From a bacterium (GTDB taxonomy: Bacteria > Bdellovibrionota > UBA1018), in contig JAIEMT010000023.1 of NCBI GenBank assembly GCA_019751945.1, positions 1 to 64,000 on the forward strand: DNA of 64,000 nucleotides, read 5' to 3'. This document shows, piece after piece, positions 52,480 through 61,157 of this stretch (position 1 is its first letter; the number at the start of each line of letters is the position of its first letter). The notes under the pieces are model-generated. The model was given only the letters and a program-made list of their open reading frames with translations, made no database searches and had not been told where the DNA came from. Made by a program: the position numbers and the translations under genes.

Positions 52480-53049
52480 TCAATTTGTGCCCCAAAGCAC
52501 AATTCCGTCGCCAAGCTTTTTAGCCAGATTTCGGTCTCTGGACTCGATGTTGGAGTACTCTTCCGGGGCCCAAGCCACGAGGTCCACCATCTTTCCGAGT
52601 GGGTGGCGGGCGGTGATCTTCTTCACCTCCTCGACCTGAGGGCTCACCACAAAGAGATCGTAGTCGCTATCCGACTTGGCCATGCCAACGGCACGCGAAC
52701 CAAAGAGGATGACCTTCTCCGAAATCGGAGCCAAGGCAGCCTTGAGATCCTGCAAATCGCAAATGGCCGAAAATTTCTTCAGCATTTGGACCTGCGGGTT
52801 CTCGTCGTTCAAACGGACCTGCCGATTGTGATCAATGAATTCTACGAGATGAAGCTGCTGGAGTCGAAGCAGCGAGGCTTTAATTCCATCCACCCCACCA
52901 AGTCCCCGAACCCCCTTGAGTTTGGAAGCCACGACTCTCAATGGAAAGGTGGTTGTAGGTTCTTTCAGAAGGAAGCGAATCAATTTTTGTTCAGGAGTTG
53001 CAAAAAAAACATTCTCTAACGACAGCACAGGCTTTCTTACACGCGCCAT
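52480..53049 (-). CDS. winged-HTH + MNT-type nucleotidyltransferase-domain protein
   Basis: 'VILFGSRAVGMAKSDSDYDLFVV' (GSxxxG...DxD); N-terminal HTH-like segment. Confidence 0.78.
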   Translation of the reverse strand: MARVRKPVLSLENVFFATPEQKLIRFLLKEPTTTFPLRVVASKLKGVRGLGGVDGIKASLLRLQQLHLVEFIDHNRQVRLNDENPQVQMLKKFSAICDLQDLKAALAPISEKVILFGSRAVGMAKSDSDYDLFVVSPQVEEVKKITARHPLGKMVDLVAWAPEEYSNIESRDRNLAKKLGDGIVLWGTN

Positions 53050-53507
53050 AGGTTCCCCAGTTCCTCAGCTACTTTCTTCACAGCTTTTTCGATCTCAGGA
53101 CTGAAGGCGTTCTTCACATGGCTGTCGATATCAATTTGCCCTAAGATCTTACCGCCCCGATTTCGCACCAAGACAACAAGTTCCGATTTTGTTTCGATAC
53201 TGCATGCCAGGTAGTTCTCTCTCGAAGTCACGTCCCCGACGTTCTGATCTTGGTTAGTTGCAACGGCAGTGCCACATACCCCCTTTCCAACAGGAATTTT
53301 CGTATGCTCGGTAGGTGAACCTATGTAGGGTCCGAGTTCCAAAAATTTTCCGTTGAGCTCATAAATTCCGACCCAGTGGAATTGAGGAGAGAGGCCGGCT
53401 ACATGACGTACTGCTGATCCGAGGGGTGACGCGGGGTCATACCAGATTGGCCATTCAGGCTGAATTTCCTGAATTTTCGCGGGTTTTTTGCGCTGTGCCT
53501 TTTTCAT
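53037..53507 (-). CDS. GAF-domain protein, free-methionine-(R)-sulfoxide-reductase-like
   Basis: 'HWVGIYELNGKFLELGPYIG', 'IPVGKGVCGTAVAT', 'YLACSIETKSELVVLV', 'LGQIDIDS'. Confidence 0.75.
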   Translation of the reverse strand: MKKAQRKKPAKIQEIQPEWPIWYDPASPLGSAVRHVAGLSPQFHWVGIYELNGKFLELGPYIGSPTEHTKIPVGKGVCGTAVATNQDQNVGDVTSRENYLACSIETKSELVVLVRNRGGKILGQIDIDSHVKNAFSPEIEKAVKKVAEELGNLWRV

Positions 53508-53545
53508 CCGTCAGCGGCTATACACGAAATGATAATGCAATGCAC

Positions 53546-54418
53546 CTATTTCGAAGACCGCGTTACCATCATTACACTCAGAGCCAGCCACAACATTCCA
53601 ACCCACTGCGACCACCCAAAGACCTCGCCCAGAAACTGCCAACCTAAAAGCGCAGCAAATGCGGCATTCAAAAGACCCATGGTGCTGACAATCCCTGCAG
53701 GAGCGAATCGATAGCCCTGGGTCATTGCAAACTGACCCAGACTCGCAAAAATTCCGAGCACCAGTAGAAGCTGAAGTTCATGAGAACTCGGTGTGTGACC
53801 CGTAGCAATGGCGAGCGGTGCCGAAAGCAACGTCGAAATTCCAGTGAAGTAGAGGATGATGCTGTTCGAACCCACCCGCGCCGTCGCCGCGCGAACCGCG
53901 ACGTAGGCCAATGCCCCAAACGCAGCACCCGCCACCGCAATGAAAACAGCGAAGGGCGGAAGCGGAACATGCCCGGTGCTAAAATCGGGATTGAGCAGAA
54001 GAATGAGACCTAAAAACGAGCAGAAAATCCAAATCAGAGAACGGTTTGGAAGCCGCTCCTGGATTAGGAATCGAGAAAACACGATCACGAAGAGCGGGCT
54101 ACTCCAATTCAAGAGTGACGCAATCGCTAAGGGCAGATGGGAGAGCCCATAGAACAAGCAGGACGCCCCGAGAAATCCCGCAATCCCCCGCCCGATGAGC
54201 AAGGACAGGTCCTTCTTCGGAGGAAGCAGCCGCTCCCGTCGAATACCCATCACCGACAAGACGATGACGAAGTTCACGACCGAACGAAAAAACACGAGTT
54301 CGAACTGCGGAACTTGGGTAGAGAGCTTGCGAACCAGGAACGACATCACCGAAAAACTCATCGCGCTCAGAGTCATCCACACAAATGCTGCGGTGGCGTT
54401 GTTGGTTCGTGGTTTCAT
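53546..54418 (-). CDS. EamA/DMT-family transporter
   Basis: Two EamA-type repeats, ~10 TM; 'PLAIASLLNWSSPLFVIVFSRFLIQERLPNRSLIW'. Confidence 0.85.
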   Translation of the reverse strand: MKPRTNNATAAFVWMTLSAMSFSVMSFLVRKLSTQVPQFELVFFRSVVNFVIVLSVMGIRRERLLPPKKDLSLLIGRGIAGFLGASCLFYGLSHLPLAIASLLNWSSPLFVIVFSRFLIQERLPNRSLIWIFCSFLGLILLLNPDFSTGHVPLPPFAVFIAVAGAAFGALAYVAVRAATARVGSNSIILYFTGISTLLSAPLAIATGHTPSSHELQLLLVLGIFASLGQFAMTQGYRFAPAGIVSTMGLLNAAFAALLGWQFLGEVFGWSQWVGMLWLALSVMMVTRSSK

Positions 54419-54508
54419 TTTGACCTTCTCAGGGTAACAGAATGGCTCCAGTTGGTGACACAGTTTCGCCGTTTTGCCCTCTTCTTTTTAGAATTGTGCA
54501 CGAAAATT

Positions 54509-54525
54509 TTGGCACAAATCGCGCA
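54509..54525 (+). promoter_or_regulatory. candidate sigma-54 promoter TTGGCACAAATCGCGCA
   Basis: -24 TTGGCAC exact; -12 GC at correct spacing (consensus TTGGCACRNNNNTTGCW, two mismatches). Confidence 0.5.
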
Positions 54526-54567
54526 GGGAAACTGGGCAAGTCGAGGTTGTAAGGAGAGGTTAGTGGA

Positions 54568-54669
54568 ATGAGAAAAGTTCAACTCAATGCGGATTTCTGG
54601 ATTCCAGCGACGCTGATCGGCCTCACGCTCGTCCTACTCTTGCTCATCAATCTGGTGCGGGGCCTCTAA
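54568..54669 (+). CDS. 33-aa single-TM micro-protein MRKVQLNADFWIPATLIGLTLVLLLLINLVRGL
   Basis: RBS AAGGAGAGG 8 nt upstream of the ATG; hydrophobic helix; below the ORF-track length limit. Confidence 0.6.
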   Translation: MRKVQLNADFWIPATLIGLTLVLLLLINLVRGL

Positions 54670-54670
54670 G

Positions 54671-54765
54671 CCAAAAGGTGGTCACCACCTTTTGGTAGGC
54701 CTAAAGCCATTGATTTAATTGATTTTTCTGCAGACACCTACCAAAAGGTGGTGACCACCTTTTGG
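54671..54765. repeat. BIME-like pair of REP-like palindromes (copies 2 and 3)
   Basis: Perfect 29-nt inverted repeats 54671-54699 / 54737-54765 (CCAAAAGGTGGTCACCACCTTTTGGTAGG), each containing a 25-nt palindrome; 37-nt spacer. Confidence 0.93.
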
Positions 54766-54839
54766 CGCCCGAAGTACCTGAGATCATAGGTGAATAGGTA
54801 TTGACTTAGATGACTGGGACCTGCTACTTCAGTCCCCCT

Positions 54840-55358
54840 ATGTTGCATCAGAAAACGTACCAGGCAAAGCAGTCCAACCCTCATTTTTTCGAGACCAAAG
54901 GTCCTAACGCACCCAAGTGGTACGTCGTAGACGCCTCTGATCAGGTCGTCGGTCGTTTAGCGACTGTTCTGGCCCGAGTGATTATCGGAAAACATAAACC
55001 TACTTTTACAAAGCATGCTGACACGGGCGACTTCGTTGTCGTTCTCAACGCAGACAAAGTGGCCTTCACCCGCAATAAGTGGGACGGCAAACTTTATCGC
55101 GATCACAGCGGTTACGTCAGCGGCTTGAAAACCAAAACTGCGAAAGAAATGCTCAACCGTCATCCGGAAGAAATTCTTCGCCGCGCTGTTTGGGGCATGA
55201 TCAACAAGTCGAGCCTCGGCCGCCATCAAATGAAAAAATTGAAACTGTACGCAGGCGCTGAGCATCCTCACAAGGCTCAGAATCCGCAACCCCTTCCTGC
55301 TGTCGTGACCCGAAGAACCGTGGTCAGCCCGACTGCAAAAAAGAAAATGAATAAGTAA
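54840..55358 (+). CDS. rplM: 50S ribosomal protein L13
   Basis: 'WYVVDASDQVVGRLATVLARVIIGKHKPTFTKHADTGDFVVVLNADKVAFT', 'RAVWGMI', 'KLKLYAGAEHPHKAQNPQPL'. Confidence 0.96.
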   Translation: MLHQKTYQAKQSNPHFFETKGPNAPKWYVVDASDQVVGRLATVLARVIIGKHKPTFTKHADTGDFVVVLNADKVAFTRNKWDGKLYRDHSGYVSGLKTKTAKEMLNRHPEEILRRAVWGMINKSSLGRHQMKKLKLYAGAEHPHKAQNPQPLPAVVTRRTVVSPTAKKKMNK

Positions 55359-55376
55359 GAGTTTTAGGAGAAAGAA

Positions 55377-55778
55377 ATGAGCGAGAAGCAGCAGCACGAA
55401 ATCGGAAAAAGAAAAAACGCGATTGCCCGAGTCTACATGAGACAAAGAGCCAGCGAAGCAGGCACCATTCGCGTCAACGACCGTTCGTTTGAAGATTACT
55501 TTCCTCGCCCCACTTCTCGCATGATCATTATGCAACCCCTCGAGCTCACCTCGACCGTGGGTCGCTTTGATATTCACATCAACGTCCATGGCGGCGGTCT
55601 TTCCGGTCAAGCCGGCGCTGTTCGCCACGGCATTTCCCGGGCCCTTTTGGATGTGGATCCGTCTTTCCGTGCGATCCTCAAAAAAGCGGGCTTCTTGACT
55701 CGCGACTCCCGCGAAGTCGAACGTAAGAAGTACGGTCTGGCTGGCGCACGCCGCAGATTCCAGTTCTCGAAACGTTAA
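55377..55778 (+). CDS. rpsI: 30S ribosomal protein S9
   Basis: '[13 protein letters not shown]', '[22 protein letters not shown]', '[27 protein letters not shown]'. Confidence 0.98.
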   Translation: MSEKQQHEIGKRKNAIARVYMRQRASEAGTIRVNDRSFEDYFPRPTSRMIIMQPLELTSTVGRFDIHINVHGGGLSGQAGAVRHGISRALLDVDPSFRAILKKAGFLTRDSREVERKKYGLAGARRRFQFSKR

Positions 55779-55912
55779 TCGTCCGAGTTATTCGGAGTTT
55801 ATTGCGACAATTTTATGTCGGTCGCACCCTTTTGTGGGTGGTCGCACTCTCTTAACCTTTTGATTTCAATGTGAATCAATTGGAGTATGATTATTTATAA
55901 GAGGACACGGAT

Positions 55913-56725
55913 ATGAAGACTCGTTTTGGGGTTGTACTGGCAACGACGCTTTTCTCGATCAACACCCTGGCAGCTGCTGAAGTCGCGACTGTGAACGGCA
56001 AGAACATTACAGACACCGAGATGAAATCCTCTCTCGCTGGTTTTACTGACAGTCAAAGACAGAGCATCCTGGGCGACGCTACTCAGCGCAGAAATCTTTT
56101 GAACAGCTTAATTGACCGAGAAGTTTTGGTTCAAGAAGCAGAGAAGACCAAGCTGGATCAAGATGCCGAGTACAAAAAGGCCTTGGAAGGCTGGAGAAAA
56201 GACTACTTAAGCAATCGCATGTTGGAAAAAGCCCTCGCTCCTCAGATGGGTGAAGCGTCTGCAAAAAAATATTACGAACTCAATCAGAACAAATACAACA
56301 CCGACCAGGTTCACGTTCAGCACATTCTTTTAGCTGAAGAAGATGACGCGAAAGACATGCTAAAAAAAGTGAAAGCCCCAGGCGCGGATTTCATGGCCCT
56401 GGCTGAGAAGCATTCGAAAGATCCGTCGGCAAAAAATAATCGCGGAGACATTGGTTTCATCACCCGCGAAGCGCCGTTTGTGAAGGAATTCAAAGACGCT
56501 GCCTTCAAGGGTTCGAAGGGACAAATCCTTGGGCCCGTCAAAACTGCTTTCGGCTGGCATCTCATTAAGATTGTTGAAAAGAAGATTGGCAACTCTTTGG
56601 GTTACGAAGAAGTCGAGTTCCGTGTGAAGTCCGACATGAAGCAAGAACTCATTCAAGGTTACCTGAAAACCTTGAAACAAAACGCCAAGGTTCAGATCAA
56701 CGACAAGAACCTGAACAAGATGTAA
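55913..56725 (+). CDS. parvulin-type peptidylprolyl isomerase (secreted)
   Basis: Signal peptide; 'VQHILLAEEDDAKDMLKKVKAPGADFMALAEKHSKDPSAKNNRGDIGFI...GPVKTAFGWHLIKI'. Confidence 0.93.
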   Translation: MKTRFGVVLATTLFSINTLAAAEVATVNGKNITDTEMKSSLAGFTDSQRQSILGDATQRRNLLNSLIDREVLVQEAEKTKLDQDAEYKKALEGWRKDYLSNRMLEKALAPQMGEASAKKYYELNQNKYNTDQVHVQHILLAEEDDAKDMLKKVKAPGADFMALAEKHSKDPSAKNNRGDIGFITREAPFVKEFKDAAFKGSKGQILGPVKTAFGWHLIKIVEKKIGNSLGYEEVEFRVKSDMKQELIQGYLKTLKQNAKVQINDKNLNKM

Positions 56726-56760
56726 AAAAAACGGCCCGACTCTTGTGGAGTCAGGCCGTT
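56723..56760 (-). terminator. Rho-independent terminator for the 56784..57563 gene
   Basis: Minus strand AACGGCCTGACTCCACAAGAGTCGGGCCGTTTTTTTT: 7+5 bp stem and long T-tract. Confidence 0.85.
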
Positions 56761-56783
56761 AAAATTCTACTGAAGATTTTTAT

Positions 56784-57563
56784 TTATCTCTCAGCGCCCG
56801 CGGCATCCGCTGGGACTTTCACTCTTTCATAGTGATCAAACTGATCGACGGGTAGGCTTTTGGTATCTGAAGTATAGACTCCTTGGCCAAGAGCAGGCAT
56901 TCCGCCCAAGCCACCCCAAAGTCGATTCATACCGCCCATGAGGGAAAGGTCTTCGGCCTGCTTGTCGACACCAGGAGCAAACAAGGTCAAAGCGGTTTGT
57001 TCGCTTACAAGTTCAGCACGTGATAGCTTTGCAGCTAAAATCGCTTGCTTGATTTGGAAAATAACTGATCCCTTTGGAGAGGTGAGATCGCAGTCTTTGC
57101 AGGAATCACCCAAAGTCTTGAGTCGCAGCCGCGCTAAATCCAGTTGGTGATCGATTTCTGCAATATTCATTTCAAGAACCGCATACCGCATTGCCAATTC
57201 GGTACGGGTAACCTTGCCCAGCTTTGCATACTTTTCTAAATAGACTTTTTGGCGATCGAGCTCTCGCATTTTATCTTTCAGATCTTTTTGATCTCCTTCG
57301 ATCGAACCTGCCTCTTCACGAACTTTTTTCAAGCGGTCGGCCAACTCGTGATAGCCCTCTCGAAGAGTGCTCTTGAAATCCTCTAGGTCGCCCTTGAGAT
57401 CTCCAGCCAGATCTGCCAAATTGATGACCTCATCAGCTCCAAAGCCTCCTGCCTCAAAGCCTCCGCCTACCAAACCCTCCAGGGCTGGAGCTGCGTACGA
57501 AGGCGAAGCCAGAGTGGTCGCCACTAAACTTAAAATAGAAAATAATAGATTCTGCTTTTTCAT
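56784..57563 (-). CDS. secreted coiled-coil hypothetical protein
   Basis: Signal peptide 'MKKQNLLFSILSLVATTLASPSYA', long Glu/Lys/Leu coiled coil; ATG 57563 preceded by GAGAGGG. Confidence 0.6.
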   Translation of the reverse strand: MKKQNLLFSILSLVATTLASPSYAAPALEGLVGGGFEAGGFGADEVINLADLAGDLKGDLEDFKSTLREGYHELADRLKKVREEAGSIEGDQKDLKDKMRELDRQKVYLEKYAKLGKVTRTELAMRYAVLEMNIAEIDHQLDLARLRLKTLGDSCKDCDLTSPKGSVIFQIKQAILAAKLSRAELVSEQTALTLFAPGVDKQAEDLSLMGGMNRLWGGLGGMPALGQGVYTSDTKSLPVDQFDHYERVKVPADAAGAER

Positions 57564-57705
57564 AATCCCTCTCATTTATAGATAAGAGGGGGAATTGCAA
57601 CGCTCGGACCAGGGTGCTCTTCCAAAGAAATCAGCGTCTTAGAAAGAGGCCTGCCCAAAAAGAAGACGACACCTGCCAAGTTCCTAACAATGTGTCAGCA
57701 AGGAC

Positions 57706-59583
57706 CTACTGCCTCATTGCCGCTTCAACCAAGATGAGAACAATACCGACGATCGAGCCGCCGGCGATGATTCCTGCCGAAATGGTTTCGCTATTCGCGA
57801 CGAATGCTCGGTGGGTAAAGCTTTGTTTGGGCGCGCCCTTCTTCTTGAAGTACCAGAAGAACAACGTTCCTAAAGCCATCGACAGAATGACATCGAACTT
57901 CAAAACAAACCCCAGACCGAGACCTACTGCAGCGAGCGGGAAACGTCCCTTCGTACGGACATTCAGGAACTCAATCACGATTCCTAAAATCGCGCCGATC
58001 AAAGCAGCCAGCTGTGCCGTGGGATGGAGATTGCCTAATCCCTTCGTCAACGCTTCAGCCACGCCCTTCCAAACCAGTGCGCTGGGCAGGGGGAGTTTCT
58101 CGGAGGTGAACAGAGAAATATCGCCGTGAAAAATCTGATAGAAGACTGGAACGGCGACGAGCGCGCCAGCAAAGATTCCCAAGATATGACCGGCTGCTTG
58201 ATGTCGGGGCTTTCCACCCAACATGTAAGCGGGCTTGATGTCCATCAAGAGATTGCTCGCGTTCAAGGCGACTTCAGTGGTGATCCCAGCTGTCATGAGA
58301 TTTGTCGTGACATTGCCGGGCGCGAGGCCGCTGTAAGTAATCTGTGTGATCTTTCCAAGCGCGCTGCCGGGAGTAATGGCGGTGAGGGCAGTTGCCGTAA
58401 TGGCAATCAGAGTCAGCGCAAGGACCAGCGGGATCGCAATAATGCCCAAAAGGTAGTGAATTCCAAACCAAGTATGGCCCATGTAAACAATGATTGCGCC
58501 AAAGACCGGAATACCCACCACAAAAACGCTCATGGGAAGTTCAATCTGTGAAAGGACGTCTTCTCGCTTTTTTCGGGTCTTGGACATCAAGTTGCCGAAT
58601 GCTGCCTTCAGCGTGTCGGTTCTCGAAAAGAAGGCGTAGAGAGAAGCGGTCGTCATCATCGCAGCTCCACACCAGAGCGACCACATGGTGATGGCTTTGA
58701 ACTTCGCCTCAGGAATAATTCCGTGCTTCAACATGAGGGGTGCCAAGATCCAGTAGTTGATAAATCCGCCGAGCAAGATCGACATGGCGGATTTCATGGT
58801 CATCAGGCCACCTGTGCCGAAGAAAACAATCGAAGAATCCAATTGGATGGTGAGGTGTCGAAGCTCCGTACCTAGAATCTTTGGTGTGAATACTTTGTAA
58901 ATCAACTCATCCCAATAATGAGGAATGGCCATGAACTTCAACTTGATCGCGCCCAAGAAAGCTTCACTGCGAATGGCTTCGATGAATGCTGAAACTCCAG
59001 CTCCCGCCATCAAGAGCTTCGCCTTGAAGACACCTTCTTTTCCCTTCTCGGAGTGAAGACTGTCTAAAACCACACCGACGGCGTAACCTTCAGGAAATTT
59101 TAACTGGTCGTCGTTGATGAAACGTTTCTTAAAAGGAAAAGCAAAGAGCACTCCCAAAATAGCGAGTACGACAATCCACCAAAAGGTTTGCCACATGGGA
59201 ATGACTTGACCGGTGACCATCATATACGCCGGAAGCGATGCCATCATCGGCTGAGTCATGTAACCCGCGCTCGCAGCGATGGATTGCATGGCGTTGTTTT
59301 CTAAAACAGTCATTTCCTTGCCGAGCTTCAGACTCGACAGAAGTTTGAAGAAACCAAAAGACAAGATGACGGACGAAAGACCCACCCCCAACGTCCAACC
59401 CGTTTTAATTCCAATGTAAAGATTGGTGAGACTGAGAACGCCTCCGAGAATCATTCCCGTGAGCGCTGAACGCAAATTCAACTGGGGCATGTTGCCCTTG
59501 TAGATATTCTTGAGCCACCACTCGTCTTTCTCTTTGAGAGAGAGAGTTCGGATTTGTTCGGGAGTGAGTTCTTGAATGGCCAC
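57706..59583 (-). CDS. OPT-family oligopeptide transporter
   Basis: 'LNLRSALTGMILGGVLSLTNLYIGIKTGWTLGVGLSSVILSFGFF', 'NAMQSIAASAGYMTQPMMASLPAYMM', 'KFPEGYAVGVVL'; GTG start. Confidence 0.9.
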   Translation of the reverse strand: MAIQELTPEQIRTLSLKEKDEWWLKNIYKGNMPQLNLRSALTGMILGGVLSLTNLYIGIKTGWTLGVGLSSVILSFGFFKLLSSLKLGKEMTVLENNAMQSIAASAGYMTQPMMASLPAYMMVTGQVIPMWQTFWWIVVLAILGVLFAFPFKKRFINDDQLKFPEGYAVGVVLDSLHSEKGKEGVFKAKLLMAGAGVSAFIEAIRSEAFLGAIKLKFMAIPHYWDELIYKVFTPKILGTELRHLTIQLDSSIVFFGTGGLMTMKSAMSILLGGFINYWILAPLMLKHGIIPEAKFKAITMWSLWCGAAMMTTASLYAFFSRTDTLKAAFGNLMSKTRKKREDVLSQIELPMSVFVVGIPVFGAIIVYMGHTWFGIHYLLGIIAIPLVLALTLIAITATALTAITPGSALGKITQITYSGLAPGNVTTNLMTAGITTEVALNASNLLMDIKPAYMLGGKPRHQAAGHILGIFAGALVAVPVFYQIFHGDISLFTSEKLPLPSALVWKGVAEALTKGLGNLHPTAQLAALIGAILGIVIEFLNVRTKGRFPLAAVGLGLGFVLKFDVILSMALGTLFFWYFKKKGAPKQSFTHRAFVANSETISAGIIAGGSIVGIVLILVEAAMRQ

Positions 59584-59627
59584 GGGTTTTCGTCCTTTTG
59601 TTTAAAAGGAAAACCGATACCCGTGGC
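59579..59627 (-). promoter_or_regulatory. leader stem-loop sequestering SD and GTG start of the OPT transporter
   Basis: Outer arms GCCACGGGT/ACCCGTGGC (9 bp, includes the GTG); inner arms TCCTTTT/AAAAGGA (7 bp, contains the SD); tetraloop AAAC. Confidence 0.7.
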
Positions 59628-59642
59628 TTAATTCGAAGTCAA

Positions 59643-61157
59643 CTAAACGTAATCACGCGCGTTGATTCCGTACTTCTCCAGCTTGCGCAAGAGGGTCTTT
59701 TTCGGAATGTTGGCGTGCAGCGCCGTCTGATTAATACGACCACGGAAAGCCTTCAATGCGCTGATTAAGAACTGGCGCTCGAACTCTTCCTTGCTCGCTT
59801 GGAAATCCAAACGGTTAATGTCCAGACGGAAACCACGGCTGCTCGCTTCCCCTGGGCTCATGGAAAGCGCTACAGTGGCTCCTGCAGGGATTTGCGAGTC
59901 ATCGTCGCCATCGAGGTCTGAATCCAGATCATCGGTTGCGTCGAGGTCTGCTTCTTCAGAAACAGACGACCAAGACGCGGCCTTCTTCGAAGTACCTGCC
60001 AACGATGTGGGCAAACTATCAGTCGTTAAGGTGTCACCCGACTCGATCACAAACGCGTGTTCCACGACGTTTTCAAGTTCACGAATGTTACCCGGCCAGC
60101 CGTAAGCCTTCATCAACTCCATCGCTTCTGGAGCAATGCCGGTGATGTTTTTCTTATGCTGGTGATTGAACTTTTCAATGAAGTGTTGAACCAACGCTTC
60201 GAGATCGTTCTTCCGTTCACGCAGCGGCGGCAAGTTGATCGGAAGAACGTTCAAGCGATAGAAAAGATCTTCGCGGAACTCGTTCTTCTTAATCATCTCT
60301 TCCAAGTTGCGATTCGTGGCTGCCACGATACGAACATTGGCTTCGATTTCGCGATTCGCACCCACGGGCATGAAACGCTTTTCTTGCAACACGCGCAAGA
60401 GCTTCACTTGCATGGCCGGCGAAACATCGCCGATTTCATCCAAGAACAAAGTGCCGCCATCGGCGTACTGGAACTTTCCGATCTTGCGAGAATCAGCGCC
60501 CGTGAAGGCTCCCTTTTCGTGACCGAAGAGTTCACTCTCAATCAACGTTTCCGGAATAGCCGAACAGTTGATCGTGACGAAACGATTGTCTTTGCGAGGA
60601 CCGTTGAAGTGCAGAGCTTGGGCCACCAGTTCTTTACCGGTTCCGCTTTCTCCGCGAATTAATACCGCCGTATCGATGCGCGACAGTTTGTCGATCACGC
60701 TGAAAATTCGCTTCATCTCAGTCGTGTGACCAATGAAGTCCGTGCCGTTTGGCAATTTGATCATCGGCGCCGAGAACGACATGTTCTTCACCATGCTGCG
60801 AGCTCGGAGAGCTTTGTCGACCAAGTACACCAGATTCTCAGATTGAATGGGCTTCTCAAGATAGTTGTACGCGCCCTCTTTAGTCGCTTCCACCGCATCT
60901 CGAACGTTTGAAAAAGCAGTTAGCATAATCACGATCGTGGAGGGATCATGAGCCTTGATTTCTTTCAGCGCCTGCAAGCCGTTCATGCGAGGCATGTTCA
61001 CATCGAGGAGAACAAGATCGTAGCGACCCGCGCGAACGCGATTGACCGCTTCTTCTCCATCCACAGCCTGATCGACTTGGTAATGGTTTTCCGACAGGGC
61101 TCCTGCAACGGAGAATCGGAGCTGGGTATCATCATCTACAACAAGTACCTTAAACAT
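59643..61157 (-). CDS. NtrC-type sigma-54-dependent response regulator
   Basis: REC 'KVLVVDDDTQLRFSV...DLVLLDVNMPRMNG', AAA+ 'GESGTGKELVAQAL', 'GAFTGAD', C-terminal Fis-type HTH. Confidence 0.96.
   Translation of the reverse strand: MFKVLVVDDDTQLRFSVAGALSENHYQVDQAVDGEEAVNRVRAGRYDLVLLDVNMPRMNGLQALKEIKAHDPSTIVIMLTAFSNVRDAVEATKEGAYNYLEKPIQSENLVYLVDKALRARSMVKNMSFSAPMIKLPNGTDFIGHTTEMKRIFSVIDKLSRIDTAVLIRGESGTGKELVAQALHFNGPRKDNRFVTINCSAIPETLIESELFGHEKGAFTGADSRKIGKFQYADGGTLFLDEIGDVSPAMQVKLLRVLQEKRFMPVGANREIEANVRIVAATNRNLEEMIKKNEFREDLFYRLNVLPINLPPLRERKNDLEALVQHFIEKFNHQHKKNITGIAPEAMELMKAYGWPGNIRELENVVEHAFVIESGDTLTTDSLPTSLAGTSKKAASWSSVSEEADLDATDDLDSDLDGDDDSQIPAGATVALSMSPGEASSRGFRLDINRLDFQASKEEFERQFLISALKAFRGRINQTALHANIPKKTLLRKLEKYGINARDYV

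Noticed and set aside
51961-53019. 352-aa plus-strand ORF antisense to ileS and the nucleotidyltransferase gene
   Set aside because: Shadow ORF opposite clearly conserved genes; no recognisable domain or RBS.
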